A DNA stretch of 64,000 nt from Bradyrhizobium sp. CB1650. Lineage in GTDB: Bacteria > Pseudomonadota > Alphaproteobacteria > Rhizobiales > Xanthobacteraceae. Made by a program: the position numbers and the translations under genes. Below, piece by piece: positions 18,495 to 26,593 of this stretch; position 1 is the first letter of the stretch; every line of letters begins with the position of its first letter. Under the pieces are notes generated by a model. The model worked only from the letters and a program-made list of their open reading frames with translations, was not told the DNA's origin and did not search any database. Where the stretch lies: positions 6,167,501 to 6,231,500 of the forward strand of contig NZ_CP121695.1 of assembly GCF_029761915.1 (NCBI RefSeq), written 5' to 3'.

Positions 18495-20015
18495 CATCGT
18501 CGCCCCGAGCACCCAGGGCGCGAACTCGGCGCCGCCGAAATCGAAGCTCTCGCTCTTGGTCGGCTGGCCGGAAGCCGTCTTCAGTATGAGTTCGAAGATG
18601 CGCTGGCCGCATTGCTCGACGCTCTCCTCGCCTTCGAGGATGGTGCCGCAATTGACGTCCATGTCGTCTTCCATCCGTTTGTACATCGGCGTGTTGGTGG
18701 CGAGCTTGATCGACGGCGCGGGCTTGCAGCCGAATACGCTGCCGCGGCCGGTAGTGAAGCAGACCAGATTGGCGCCGCCGGCGACCTGTCCGGTCGCCGC
18801 GACCGGGTCGTAGCCGGGCGTGTCCATGAACACAAAGCCCTTCTTCGTCACCGGCTCGGCATAGCGCAGCACGTCGACGAGATTGGTGGTACCGGCCTTC
18901 GCCATTGCACCGAGCGATTTTTCCAGAATGGTGGTGAGGCCGCCGGCCTTGTTGCCGGGGCTCGGATTGGCGTTCATCTCGGCGCCTTCGCGTGCGGTAT
19001 ATTCCTCCCACCAGCGCATGAGATCGACCAGCTTCTCCCCGACCTCGCGGCTGACGGCGCGGCGCGTAAGCAGATGCTCGGCGCCGTAAGTCTCGGGCGT
19101 CTCGGACAGGATCACGGTGCCGCCATGACGCACGACGAGATCGCTGGCTGCACCGAGCGCAGGGTTGGCGGAGACGCCGGAGTAGCCGTCCGAGCCGCCG
19201 CATTGCAGGGCCACGGTCAGTTCGCTCGCCGGCACCGTCTCGCGCCTGACCTTGTTGGCGTCAGTCAGCGCCTCGCGCACGAAGGCGACGCCCGCCTCCA
19301 CCGTCTTGCGGGTGCCGCCGACCTCCTGGATGTCCATCGCGCGCAGGCGGCCGGCGAGCTTCTGCTCCTCCATCAGGCCGCCGATCTGGTTCACCTCGCA
19401 GCCGAGGCCGAGCACGATCACGTGGGAGAAATTGACGTGGCGCGCAAAGCCGCCGAGCGTGCGACGGAGCAGCGCCAGGGGCTCGTTCTGGGTCATGCCG
19501 CAGCCGGTCTTGTGGGTCAGCGCGACCACGCCGTCGACATTGGGGAAATCGGCCAGCGGATTGTCGCCGGTGAAGGGATTCTTCTTGAAGACGTCGGCGA
19601 CGAGGCTAGCGACATGCGCGCTGCAATTCACCGAGGTGAGGATGCCGATATAGTTGCGCGTGGCGACGCGTCCGTCGGGGCGGCGGATGCCTTCGAACGT
19701 CGCGGGCAGGTCGAAATTCGGCGTCGGCTTCACGTCGGCGCAATAGGCGTAGTCCTTGGAGAAATCGCCCATGCCGCAATTCTGCGTGTGCACGTGCTGG
19801 CCCGGCGCGATCGGCGCGGTGGCAAAGCCGATGATCTGGCCGTAGCGCCTGACCGGCTCGCCCACCGCGATCGGCTTGATCGCGACCTTGTGCCCGGAGG
19901 GAATGCGATCGACCGTTGCGACGCCCTCGGCCACCATCGTTCCGGGCGGTAGGCTCGCGCGCGCGATCACCACGCCATCATCGGGGTGCAGGCGGATGAC
20001 GGGGCTGATGGTCAT
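18492..20015 (-). CDS. Altronate/galactarate dehydratase-like (UxaA family)
   Basis: The protein has 507 residues from the ATG at 20015, chosen because GGAGACACCC immediately precedes it. An N-terminal SAF domain (about 8-90) is followed by the large UxaA catalytic part with conserved segments TRNYIGILTSVNCSA, THKTGCGMTQ, GLGCEVNQI and CGGSDGYSGVSANP, the last being the family hallmark. UxaA/GarD enzymes dehydrate hexonates or aldarates to 2-keto-3-deoxy acids using iron. Downstream of an HpaI-type aldolase on the same strand, it may form a sugar-acid pathway with it. The gene name uxaA would overstate the substrate. Confidence 0.88.
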   Translation of the reverse strand: MTISPVIRLHPDDGVVIARASLPPGTMVAEGVATVDRIPSGHKVAIKPIAVGEPVRRYGQIIGFATAPIAPGQHVHTQNCGMGDFSKDYAYCADVKPTPNFDLPATFEGIRRPDGRVATRNYIGILTSVNCSAHVASLVADVFKKNPFTGDNPLADFPNVDGVVALTHKTGCGMTQNEPLALLRRTLGGFARHVNFSHVIVLGLGCEVNQIGGLMEEQKLAGRLRAMDIQEVGGTRKTVEAGVAFVREALTDANKVRRETVPASELTVALQCGGSDGYSGVSANPALGAASDLVVRHGGTVILSETPETYGAEHLLTRRAVSREVGEKLVDLMRWWEEYTAREGAEMNANPSPGNKAGGLTTILEKSLGAMAKAGTTNLVDVLRYAEPVTKKGFVFMDTPGYDPVAATGQVAGGANLVCFTTGRGSVFGCKPAPSIKLATNTPMYKRMEDDMDVNCGTILEGEESVEQCGQRIFELILKTASGQPTKSESFDFGGAEFAPWVLGATM

Positions 20016-20027
20016 GGGTGTCTCCAT

Positions 20028-20104
20028 AGGCGAGTAGCGAATAGTGAGTGGCGAATGGAGAAAGGGAGCAGCGCTATTCACTACTCCCTATTCGCCATTC
20101 GCGA
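20028..20104. repeat. Inverted repeat (CGAGTAGCGAATAG type)
   Basis: The arms contain GCGAGTAGCGAATAGTGAG and CTATTCACTACTCCCTATTCGCC around a short spacer. It separates the aldolase from the dehydratase-like gene. The same motif recurs at 35963-36036. Confidence 0.65.
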
Positions 20105-20107
20105 ATC

Positions 20108-20884
20108 TTACGCCTTGCCGGCGGAATCCTTCCGGGTCGCGTTCACCTGCATCTTGGCGTAGGTCGTCATCAGGCCGACCTCGTTCGAGAGCGTCACCAG
20201 CTTGAAGCCCATGTTGATGGCGCGCGCCGCGCCTTCGGCGCCGCTGCAATGGATGCCCGGGTTGAGACCTCGCTTGCTGCATTCCTTGATGATCTTCTCG
20301 TAGATCGCGAGGATCTCCGGCTCGGTGCGATCGAGCTTCGGCTCAAGGCCGTAGGAGAAGCCGAGGTCGGACGGGCCGATATAGACGCCGTCGATGCCTT
20401 CGACGTCGAGGATCGCTTCCATGTTCTCGACGGCGGTCCTCGTCTCCATCATCGGCATCAGCACGATCTCGTCATTCGCCGTCTTCTGGTAGGAGCCCGC
20501 GGTGCCGTACATGCCGGCGCGGATCGGCCCGTTGGAGCGCACGCCCTTCGGCGGGTACTTGGCATAGGAGACGAGGTTCCTCGCTTCCTGCGGCGTGTTG
20601 ACCATCGGGCAGATCACGCCATAGGCGCCGCCATCCAGTACCTTGCCGATGATGCCGGGTTCGTTCCAGGGCACGCGCACCATCGGGGTAACCGGATGCT
20701 TGTCCATGGCCTGGAAGCACTGAACCATCGACAGATAGTCCTGTACGCCATGCTGCATGTCGACGGTGACGCTGTCGAAGCCGCATTGCGCGACCATCTC
20801 GGCCGAGAAGCCGGAGGGAATCGCGAGCCACGCGTTGACCACGGCCTTGCCCGACTTCCAGATTTCTTTGACTTTGTTCGCCAC
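20108..20884 (-). CDS. HpcH/HpaI family class II aldolase
   Basis: This 258-residue metal-dependent pyruvate aldolase has the expected catalytic layout: His45 (VDMQHG), Arg70 (MVRVPW), and metal ligands Glu147 (PMMETRTA) and Asp173 (IGPSDLG). HpaI cleaves 4-hydroxy-2-oxo-heptane-1,7-dioate to pyruvate and succinate semialdehyde, the last step of homoprotocatechuate breakdown; relatives (GarL, RhmA) cleave 2-keto-3-deoxy sugar acids. The hpa genes begin about 900 bp away on the other strand, which fits the first role. The adjacent UxaA-like gene on the same strand fits the second. Sequence alone does not separate them. Confidence 0.88.
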   Translation of the reverse strand: MANKVKEIWKSGKAVVNAWLAIPSGFSAEMVAQCGFDSVTVDMQHGVQDYLSMVQCFQAMDKHPVTPMVRVPWNEPGIIGKVLDGGAYGVICPMVNTPQEARNLVSYAKYPPKGVRSNGPIRAGMYGTAGSYQKTANDEIVLMPMMETRTAVENMEAILDVEGIDGVYIGPSDLGFSYGLEPKLDRTEPEILAIYEKIIKECSKRGLNPGIHCSGAEGAARAINMGFKLVTLSNEVGLMTTYAKMQVNATRKDSAGKA

Positions 20885-21129
20885 GTTGCCTTCCTTCCCT
20901 GTTGGCCAATGCCGCCGTCACCTACGAGCGGCGCGAAATAATCCGGAATCTCTCCGCTATCGAGATTCTGGATTGCCCCGGAGCCGACGCTTTCGCAATG
21001 ACGAAATTGTCCCAGCCCGTCGCCCTCTGGATGCTCGCCTCGCTGACGCCGACGTGGCGGGGGGTGCTCACTATCGCCGCTCAGATGTCATCCGGCAAGG
21101 GCACGCCGATTTTGCAGGCACTTTGAGCG

Positions 21130-21180
21130 AAAAAACGCGCAGATGTCCATGGCTGTAGCCGCGCGCACGCGCATATCTGC
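21130..21180 (-). terminator. Possible terminator of hpaR
   Basis: Reading with hpaR, GCAGAT (21180-21175) can pair with ATCTGC (21144-21139), followed by GCG and a run of six T (21135-21130). The loop is long (30 nt) but GC-rich and can fold itself. It is weak as an intrinsic terminator but well placed, 3 bp after the stop. The rest of 20885-21129 holds a degenerate half-copy of the GTCATTGCGAG repeat near 20964-21003. Confidence 0.35.
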
Positions 21181-21182
21181 TT

Positions 21183-21701
21183 TCACTCCTCGGCTATTGC
21201 TTCGTCACCTGCACCGAGCCCTGCGAGACTCTGTTCGAGCTCGCCGAGCATCTCCTGCAGCTCGGCAAGCTTGCGCACCCCGTAGCGCCGCGTGATCTCC
21301 GCATAGATCGCTTCCGAGGACGGCGCGACGGAGGCCATCAGCTTGACGCCCTTCTCCGAGATCGAGACCACGCTGCGGCGCTGGTCCGCCTTCGCGGTCT
21401 TGCGCTCGATCAGGTGGCGCGCCTCGAGATCGCGCAGGATGCGCGACAGGCTGGGTCCCAAGAGAAACGCCGTGCGCGCCAGTTCCGTGACCTCGACGGC
21501 CTCGATGGCGGCAAGTGCCCGGAGGATGCGCCACTGCTGCTCGGTGAGCCCATGCTGACGCAGCGAGGGACGGAACTGCCGCATCACCGCCTCGCGGGCC
21601 CGGAGCAGCGACATCGGCAGTGAGCGCGAGAAGTCGCGCATCGGCACCTGCCGGGCGGCAGGCGCACTTCCGTTCGCAGGATCAGCCGGTCTCTTCGCCA
21701 T
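21183..21701 (-). CDS. hpaR: MarR-family regulator of homoprotocatechuate degradation
   Basis: The 172-residue protein has a winged helix-turn-helix at about 50-120 (GLTEQQWRILRAL, VTELARTAFLLGPSLSRIL, wing around KADQRRSV). The opening MRDFSRSLPMSLLRAREAVM is characteristic of HpaR. HpaR represses the meta-pathway genes and is released by homoprotocatechuate-type ligands in enterobacteria. It is divergently arranged against hpaH, with two palindromes in the 114-bp spacer that are candidate binding sites, so autoregulation is plausible. Confidence 0.9.
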   Translation of the reverse strand: MAKRPADPANGSAPAARQVPMRDFSRSLPMSLLRAREAVMRQFRPSLRQHGLTEQQWRILRALAAIEAVEVTELARTAFLLGPSLSRILRDLEARHLIERKTAKADQRRSVVSISEKGVKLMASVAPSSEAIYAEITRRYGVRKLAELQEMLGELEQSLAGLGAGDEAIAEE

Positions 21702-21718
21702 GATACCCCGCCTTCAAA

Positions 21719-21735
21719 CTGCAAATTGTTTGCAG
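21719..21735. promoter_or_regulatory. Candidate HpaR operator 1
   Basis: Perfect 7-bp inverted arms CTGCAAA (21719-21725) and TTTGCAG (21729-21735) with a TTG centre. It lies 17 bp upstream of the hpaR start, in a position suited to autorepression. Confidence 0.5.
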
Positions 21736-21767
21736 TGCAGCAAACCAGAATTGTGTTTGACGCATTC

Positions 21768-21783
21768 ACTTAACATGTTAAGT
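21768..21783. promoter_or_regulatory. Candidate HpaR operator 2
   Basis: A perfect 16-bp palindrome, ACTTAACATGTTAAGT, ends 32 bp before the hpaH start. The size and AT-rich symmetric form match MarR-family operators. It probably overlaps or follows the hpaH promoter. Confidence 0.6.
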
Positions 21784-21815
21784 ATCTCCCGGCACCACGA
21801 TTTGTAAGACCACGA

Positions 21816-22622
21816 ATGGCGCTTTCCAACGACGATATTCTGAGCTGCGCGAACCGCCTGCACCAGGCGGAGAAGACCCGCACGCAGATCCGGCAGCTTT
21901 CGCAGGCCTTCCCCGGCATCACCCTTGCCGATGCTTACGCGATTCAGAAGGCATGGGTCGACCTCAAGCTCAAAGAGGGCCGCATCGTCAAAGGTCACAA
22001 GATCGGCCTGACCTCGAAGGCGATGCAGAGCGCGCTCAACATCGACGAGCCGGATTCCGGCGTGCTGCTCGACGACATGTTCTTTGCCGACGGAGGCCTC
22101 GTTCCAACGGACCGCTTCATCGCCACGCGTGTGGAGGCCGAGCTCGCCTTCATCATGAGCAAGCGCCTCGCCGGCCCCGACCGCACGATGTTCGATGTGC
22201 TCAACGCCACCGACTTCGTGGTGCCCGCGCTGGAGATCCTGGATACGCGGATCGAGCGCGTCGATCCCGCGACCAGGGCGACGCGCAAGATCTTCGACAC
22301 CATCGCCGACAACGCGGCGAATGCCGGCATCGTGCTTGGCGGGCGGCCGATCCGGCCCCTGGAGACCGATCTGCGCTGGATCGGCGCGCTGTGCTTCAAG
22401 AACGGCCAGCTCGAGGAAACCGGCCTTGCCGCCGGCGTGCTCAATCATCCCGCGACTGCGGTTGCCTGGCTCGCCAACAAGATCGCCCCGCTCGGGGTGG
22501 CGCTCGAGCCCGGCCAGGTCGTGCTCGCCGGCTCCTTCATCCGTCCGATCGAGACCCGCAAGGGCGACACAATTCAGGCCGACTATGGCGCCTACGGCTC
22601 GGTGAGCTGCTACTTCGCCTGA
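21816..22622 (+). CDS. hpaH: 2-oxo-hept-4-ene-1,7-dioate hydratase
   Basis: This 268-residue enzyme hydrates 2-oxohept-4-ene-1,7-dioate to the 4-hydroxy-2-oxo acid that HpaI cleaves. It belongs to the MhpD/HpaH branch of the fumarylacetoacetate-hydrolase fold; the metal ligands appear as Glu107 and Glu109 (RVEAELAF) and Glu140 (PALEILDTR). The segments GHKIGLTSKAMQ and DSGVLLDDMFF are typical. It heads the plus-strand hpa operon, with hpaF starting 29 bp after its stop. Confidence 0.93.
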   Translation: MALSNDDILSCANRLHQAEKTRTQIRQLSQAFPGITLADAYAIQKAWVDLKLKEGRIVKGHKIGLTSKAMQSALNIDEPDSGVLLDDMFFADGGLVPTDRFIATRVEAELAFIMSKRLAGPDRTMFDVLNATDFVVPALEILDTRIERVDPATRATRKIFDTIADNAANAGIVLGGRPIRPLETDLRWIGALCFKNGQLEETGLAAGVLNHPATAVAWLANKIAPLGVALEPGQVVLAGSFIRPIETRKGDTIQADYGAYGSVSCYFA

Positions 22623-22651
22623 CGAGCAAGAAGACAGGGAGTGAAACCGCC

Positions 22652-23050
22652 ATGCCGCATTTCACGATCGAATATTCGGCGAATCTCGACCACCGCCTCG
22701 ACATCGGCGCGGTGTGCGAGGTCGTGCGCAAGGCGGCGGTCGAGACCGGCATCTTCCCGCTCGGCGGCATTCGCGTTCGCGCTGTCAGATGCGAGCACTA
22801 TGCGATCGCCGACGCTCGGCAGGACTACGGCTTTCTCGACATGGTCCTGCGCATCGGCGAGGGCCGCGACCTTCCGACCCGCAAGAAGGCCGGTGAGCAC
22901 GTCTTCCAGGCGCTCTCCCGACATCTCGATCCCGTCTTCGCAAGCTCGAAATTTGCCCTGTCGTTCGACATGCAGATCAACGACAAGGAGACGAGCTGGA
23001 AGCGCAACAACATCCACGATGCCCTGAAAGTGGAGGCCGCCCATGGATAA
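22652..23050 (+). CDS. hpaF: 5-carboxymethyl-2-hydroxymuconate delta-isomerase
   Basis: The 132-residue tautomerase-superfamily enzyme isomerises 5-carboxymethyl-2-hydroxymuconate. The N-terminus reads MPHFTIEYS: Pro2, exposed after Met removal, is the catalytic base in CHMI. The length matches the family (about 125-130). The ATG at 22652 follows AGGGAG by eight bases; the much longer frame from 21953 is a different frame overlapping hpaH and is not real in that part. The gene overlaps hpaE by 8 bp, indicating translational coupling. Confidence 0.9.
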   Translation: MPHFTIEYSANLDHRLDIGAVCEVVRKAAVETGIFPLGGIRVRAVRCEHYAIADARQDYGFLDMVLRIGEGRDLPTRKKAGEHVFQALSRHLDPVFASSKFALSFDMQINDKETSWKRNNIHDALKVEAAHG

Positions 23051-24581
23051 GCCCACGCCGAAAGCCGACGTGTTCCAGGCCAACCGCGACCGCGCGGCGC
23101 CGCTCCTGAAGAAGCTCCGCGCCGACGGCATCGGCCACATGATCGACGGCCAGATCGTAGCCTCGATCTCCGGCGAGACATTCGAGACGAAGTCGCCGGT
23201 CGACGGCGCGACGCTTGCGAGCGTTGCCCGCGGCAATGCCGAGGACGTCGATCGCGCGGCAACCGCCGCCGCCCTCGCCTTCAAGTCCTGGCGCGACATG
23301 GGCCCTGCGATGCGGCGCAAGCTCTTGCACCGCGTCGCCGATGCGATCGAGGACAATGCCGACGACATCGCCGTGCTCGAATGCATCGACACCGGCCAGG
23401 CCTATCGCTTCATGGCCAAGGCCGCGATCCGCGCCGCCGAAAACTTCCGCTTCTTCGCCGACAAATGCAGCGAAGCGCGCGACGGCCTCAACACGCCGAG
23501 CGAGGAGCACTGGAACATCTCCACGCGGGTGCCGATCGGGCCCGTGGGCGTGATCACGCCGTGGAACACGCCATTCATGCTCTCGACCTGGAAGATCGCC
23601 CCGGCGCTCGCCGCCGGCTGCACCATCGTGCACAAGCCGGCCGAGTGGTCGCCGGTGACCGCGCATATGCTGGCGAAGCTCGTCCAGGAAGCCGGCGTTC
23701 CCGACGGCGTCCTCAACACCGTCCACGGCTTTGGCGAAGAGGCCGGCAAGGCGCTGACCGAGCATCCCGCTATCAAGGCGATCGGTTTCGTCGGTGAGAG
23801 CGCGACCGGCTCGGCGATCATGAAGCAGGGTGCGCCGACCTTGAAGCGCGTGCATTTCGAACTCGGCGGCAAGAACCCGGTCATCGTGTTTGACGATGCC
23901 GATCTCGACCGCGCGCTCGATGCGGTCGTGTTCATGATCTACTCGCTCAATGGCGAGCGCTGTACCTCGTCCAGCCGCCTGCTGATCCAGGCGAGCATTG
24001 CGGACAAATTCATCGAAAAGCTGACGGCCCGCGTCAAGGCGCTCAAGGTGGGCCATCCGCTCGACCCTTCAACCGAGATCGGGCCGCTGATCCACGAGCG
24101 GCATCTGGCCAAGGTCTGCTCCTATTTCGACGTCGCGCGCCAGGACGGTGCAGTGATCGCGGTGGGGGGCAAGGCCTATGACGGTCCAGGCGGCGGACAC
24201 TACGTCGAGCCGACGCTGGTGACCGGTGCGCATGGCAAGATGCACGTCGCGCAGGAGGAAGTCTTCGGCCCGTTCCTCACGGTCCTGTCGTTCCGCGACG
24301 AGGCAGACGCGATCGAGATCGCCAACGACATCCGCTACGGCCTCACCGGCTATGTCTGGACCAACGATATGGGCCGCGCGCTGCGCGTTGCGGACGCGTT
24401 GGAGGCCGGCATGATCTGGCTGAACTCGGAGAACGTCCGCCACCTGCCGACGCCGTTCGGCGGAATGAAAGCGAGCGGCATCGGCCGCGACGGCGGCGAC
24501 TATTCGTTCGACTTCTACATGGAAACCAAGCACGTCTCGCTGGCGCGGGGCACGCATAAGATTCAGAAGCTGGGAGTGTAA
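23043..24581 (+). CDS. hpaE: 5-carboxymethyl-2-hydroxymuconate semialdehyde dehydrogenase
   Basis: This 512-residue aldehyde dehydrogenase oxidises the ring-cleavage semialdehyde to the dicarboxylate with NAD. The core residues are present: Asn175 (TPWNTPF), Lys198 (VHKPAEWSP), Glu273 (FELGGKNP) and Cys307 (NGERCTSSS). The paired substrate-site pattern and the position between hpaF and hpaD support the hpaE (hpcC) assignment. It starts inside the 3' end of hpaF and is followed by a 105-bp palindromic repeat before hpaD. Confidence 0.93.
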   Translation: MDKPTPKADVFQANRDRAAPLLKKLRADGIGHMIDGQIVASISGETFETKSPVDGATLASVARGNAEDVDRAATAAALAFKSWRDMGPAMRRKLLHRVADAIEDNADDIAVLECIDTGQAYRFMAKAAIRAAENFRFFADKCSEARDGLNTPSEEHWNISTRVPIGPVGVITPWNTPFMLSTWKIAPALAAGCTIVHKPAEWSPVTAHMLAKLVQEAGVPDGVLNTVHGFGEEAGKALTEHPAIKAIGFVGESATGSAIMKQGAPTLKRVHFELGGKNPVIVFDDADLDRALDAVVFMIYSLNGERCTSSSRLLIQASIADKFIEKLTARVKALKVGHPLDPSTEIGPLIHERHLAKVCSYFDVARQDGAVIAVGGKAYDGPGGGHYVEPTLVTGAHGKMHVAQEEVFGPFLTVLSFRDEADAIEIANDIRYGLTGYVWTNDMGRALRVADALEAGMIWLNSENVRHLPTPFGGMKASGIGRDGGDYSFDFYMETKHVSLARGTHKIQKLGV

Positions 24582-24587
24582 CGCTTC

Positions 24588-24692
24588 GTCATTCCGGGGC
24601 GCGACGAAGTCGCGAGCCCGGAATCCATTCATCCACCAACTCTGCTGCGCGATGGATTCCGGGTTCGGCTCTTCGAGCCGCCCCGGAATGAC
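24588..24692. repeat. Palindromic repeat, GTCATTCCGGGG family
   Basis: Long arms GTCATTCCGGGGCG...GAGCCCGGAATCCAT and ATGGATTCCGGG...CCCCGGAATGAC enclose a variable centre. It lies inside the hpa operon between hpaE and hpaD, where it could form a stable RNA structure and affect relative expression. Confidence 0.85.
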
Positions 24693-24711
24693 AAATTCGA
24701 GGGGAAACGCA

Positions 24712-25695
24712 ATGCCCGTACCGCAACACGTCTTCGAGCCGCCGTTCAACATCATCCGCTCGAGTCATGCCGTGCTCGACGTGACCGACCTGAAGCTCAG
24801 CCGCGAGTTCTACGAGACCACCGTCGGCCTGCATGTCGAGGACGCCGACGACAATTTGGTCTACTTGCGCGGCGCGGAAGAGCGTCAGCATCATTCGCTG
24901 GTGCTGCGCAAGGCGGCGGTACCGGCCTGCAACCGGCTCGGCTTCAAGGTCGGCAACGACAAGGATCTCGACAAGGCGGCGGCGTTTCTGTCCGAGAACG
25001 GCCTCGCTTACGCCTTCGTCGATCAGCCGTTTCAGGGCCGCACGCTGCAATTCACCGACCCCTTCGGCTTCCAAATCGAGCTCTATGCCTCCATGGACCG
25101 GCGACCGCATCTGCTCCGCCGCTACGACCTCTACAAGGGCTGCCACCCGCAGCGCCTCGATCATTTCAACGTCTTCGCGGCCGAAGTGCAGGACACCGTC
25201 GATTTCTACGCGCGGCTCGGCTTCCGCCTCACCGAATATGCCGAGGAGGACGGGCCGAACGGGCGCATCGCCGCGGCCTGGATGCACCGCAAAGGCAACG
25301 TCCACGACTTCGCGATCACCAACGGCAAGGGCCCGCGGCTACACCACTTCGCCTACTGGACGCCGACGGCGATGAACATCATCCACCTCTGCGACGTGAT
25401 GGCCTCCGCCGGTTTTGTGAAGAACATCGAGCGCGGCCCCGGACGCCACGGCATCTCGAACGCATTCTTCCTCTATGTCCGCGATCCCGACGGCCATCGG
25501 CTCGAGCTCTACACCAGCGACTATTTCACCGGCGATCACGATCACGAGCCGCTGCGCTGGTCGCTGCGCGATCCGCGCCGCCAGACGCTGTGGGGCGCGC
25601 CGGCGCCACGCTCCTGGTTCGAGCAGGGCTCGCCCTTCACGGGCCAATCCGTGCGCGAGCCGAAATTCGTGGCCGACGTGCTGGTGGCGGACTGA
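24712..25695 (+). CDS. hpaD: 3,4-dihydroxyphenylacetate (homoprotocatechuate) 2,3-dioxygenase
   Basis: The 327-residue type I extradiol dioxygenase is built from two vicinal-oxygen-chelate modules. The 2-His-1-carboxylate metal triad is His151 (LDHFNV), His211 (RLHHFAY) and Glu265 (HRLELYTSDY), and a His198 (NVHDFAIT) matches the conserved second-sphere His of the Brevibacterium enzyme. It opens homoprotocatechuate to 5-carboxymethyl-2-hydroxymuconate semialdehyde using Fe(II) or Mn(II). The start at 24712 follows GAGGGGAAACGCA; the frame upstream runs into the repeat. The next gene begins 3 bp after the stop. Confidence 0.93.
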   Translation: MPVPQHVFEPPFNIIRSSHAVLDVTDLKLSREFYETTVGLHVEDADDNLVYLRGAEERQHHSLVLRKAAVPACNRLGFKVGNDKDLDKAAAFLSENGLAYAFVDQPFQGRTLQFTDPFGFQIELYASMDRRPHLLRRYDLYKGCHPQRLDHFNVFAAEVQDTVDFYARLGFRLTEYAEEDGPNGRIAAAWMHRKGNVHDFAITNGKGPRLHHFAYWTPTAMNIIHLCDVMASAGFVKNIERGPGRHGISNAFFLYVRDPDGHRLELYTSDYFTGDHDHEPLRWSLRDPRRQTLWGAPAPRSWFEQGSPFTGQSVREPKFVADVLVAD

Positions 25696-25698
25696 GCA

Positions 25699-26568
25699 AT
25701 GACGCTCCCTCGCCTCGCTACCTATTCCGTCAAGGGTACAACCAGGTACGGCGCCGTCGTCGACGGCGGTATCGTCGATCTGTCGGCGCGCCACGCCAAG
25801 GACTATCCGACGCTGCGCGAAGTCATCGCAGCCGGCAAACTTTCAAGCCTCGCCGGGGAAGCCGCGGGCCGTACACCGGATCACGCGCTGGCCGACATCA
25901 CCTGGTTGCCGCCGGTGCCCGCGCCGGAAAAAATCATCTGCATCGGCGTCAACTATCCCGACCGCAACGCCGAGTACAAGGACGGCCAGGACGCGCCGAA
26001 ATATCCGAGCATGTTCATGCGCTCGCCCCGTTCCTTCGTCGGCCACGAGACGCCGCTGGTGCGGCCGCGCGCCTCCGCGCAGCTCGACTATGAGGGCGAG
26101 ATCGTGCTGGTGATCGGCAAGGCCGGCCGGCACATTCCGGAAAGCGCCGCGCTCGACCATATCGCGGCGTTGACGCTTTGCAACGAAGGCTCCGTGCGCG
26201 ACTGGCTGCGCCACGCCAAATTCAACGTCACCCAAGGCAAGAACTTCGACTCCAGCGGCAGTCTCGGCCCGTGGCTCGTACCCTACACGCAGGAATCGCA
26301 GATCGCCGACATCCGCCTGACCACGCGCGTCAACGGCGAGCTGCGGCAGGACGATCGCACCAGCCGGCTCATGTTCCCGTTCCGCTATCTCATCAACTAC
26401 ATCTCGACCTTCGCGACCCTCGTTCCCGGCGACATCATTGTCACGGGCACGCCGACTGGCGCCGGCGCGCGGTTCGAGCCACCGCGCTACTTGAAGCCCG
26501 GCGATGTCATAGAAGTCGAGGCGGAGGGCATCGGGAGCCTGCGCAACGGCGTCGTCGACGAAGCCTGA
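25699..26568 (+). CDS. Fumarylacetoacetate hydrolase family protein (HpaG-like)
   Basis: The 289-residue protein has an N-terminal small domain (1-70) and an FAH catalytic fold with CIGVNYPDRNAEY, the metal-binding Glu132/Glu134 (DYEGEIVLVIGK), and GDIIVTGTPTGAG near the C-terminus. In this operon it most likely serves as the OPET decarboxylase / HHDD isomerase (HpaG function), taking the HpaF product forward. Enterobacterial HpaG is a tandem of two such domains, whereas this is a single-domain version. It is translationally close to hpaD (3 bp) and the ThDP enzyme (25 bp). Confidence 0.85.
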   Translation: MTLPRLATYSVKGTTRYGAVVDGGIVDLSARHAKDYPTLREVIAAGKLSSLAGEAAGRTPDHALADITWLPPVPAPEKIICIGVNYPDRNAEYKDGQDAPKYPSMFMRSPRSFVGHETPLVRPRASAQLDYEGEIVLVIGKAGRHIPESAALDHIAALTLCNEGSVRDWLRHAKFNVTQGKNFDSSGSLGPWLVPYTQESQIADIRLTTRVNGELRQDDRTSRLMFPFRYLINYISTFATLVPGDIIVTGTPTGAGARFEPPRYLKPGDVIEVEAEGIGSLRNGVVDEA

Positions 26569-26593
26569 TCAACGATTGAAGTGGAATAGTGCA

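Noticed and set aside
21953..22651. Upstream part of the hpaF frame, overlapping hpaH
   Set aside because: It is a different frame of hpaH DNA and is Arg-rich without motif; hpaF begins at 22652, where Pro2 and the family start occur.
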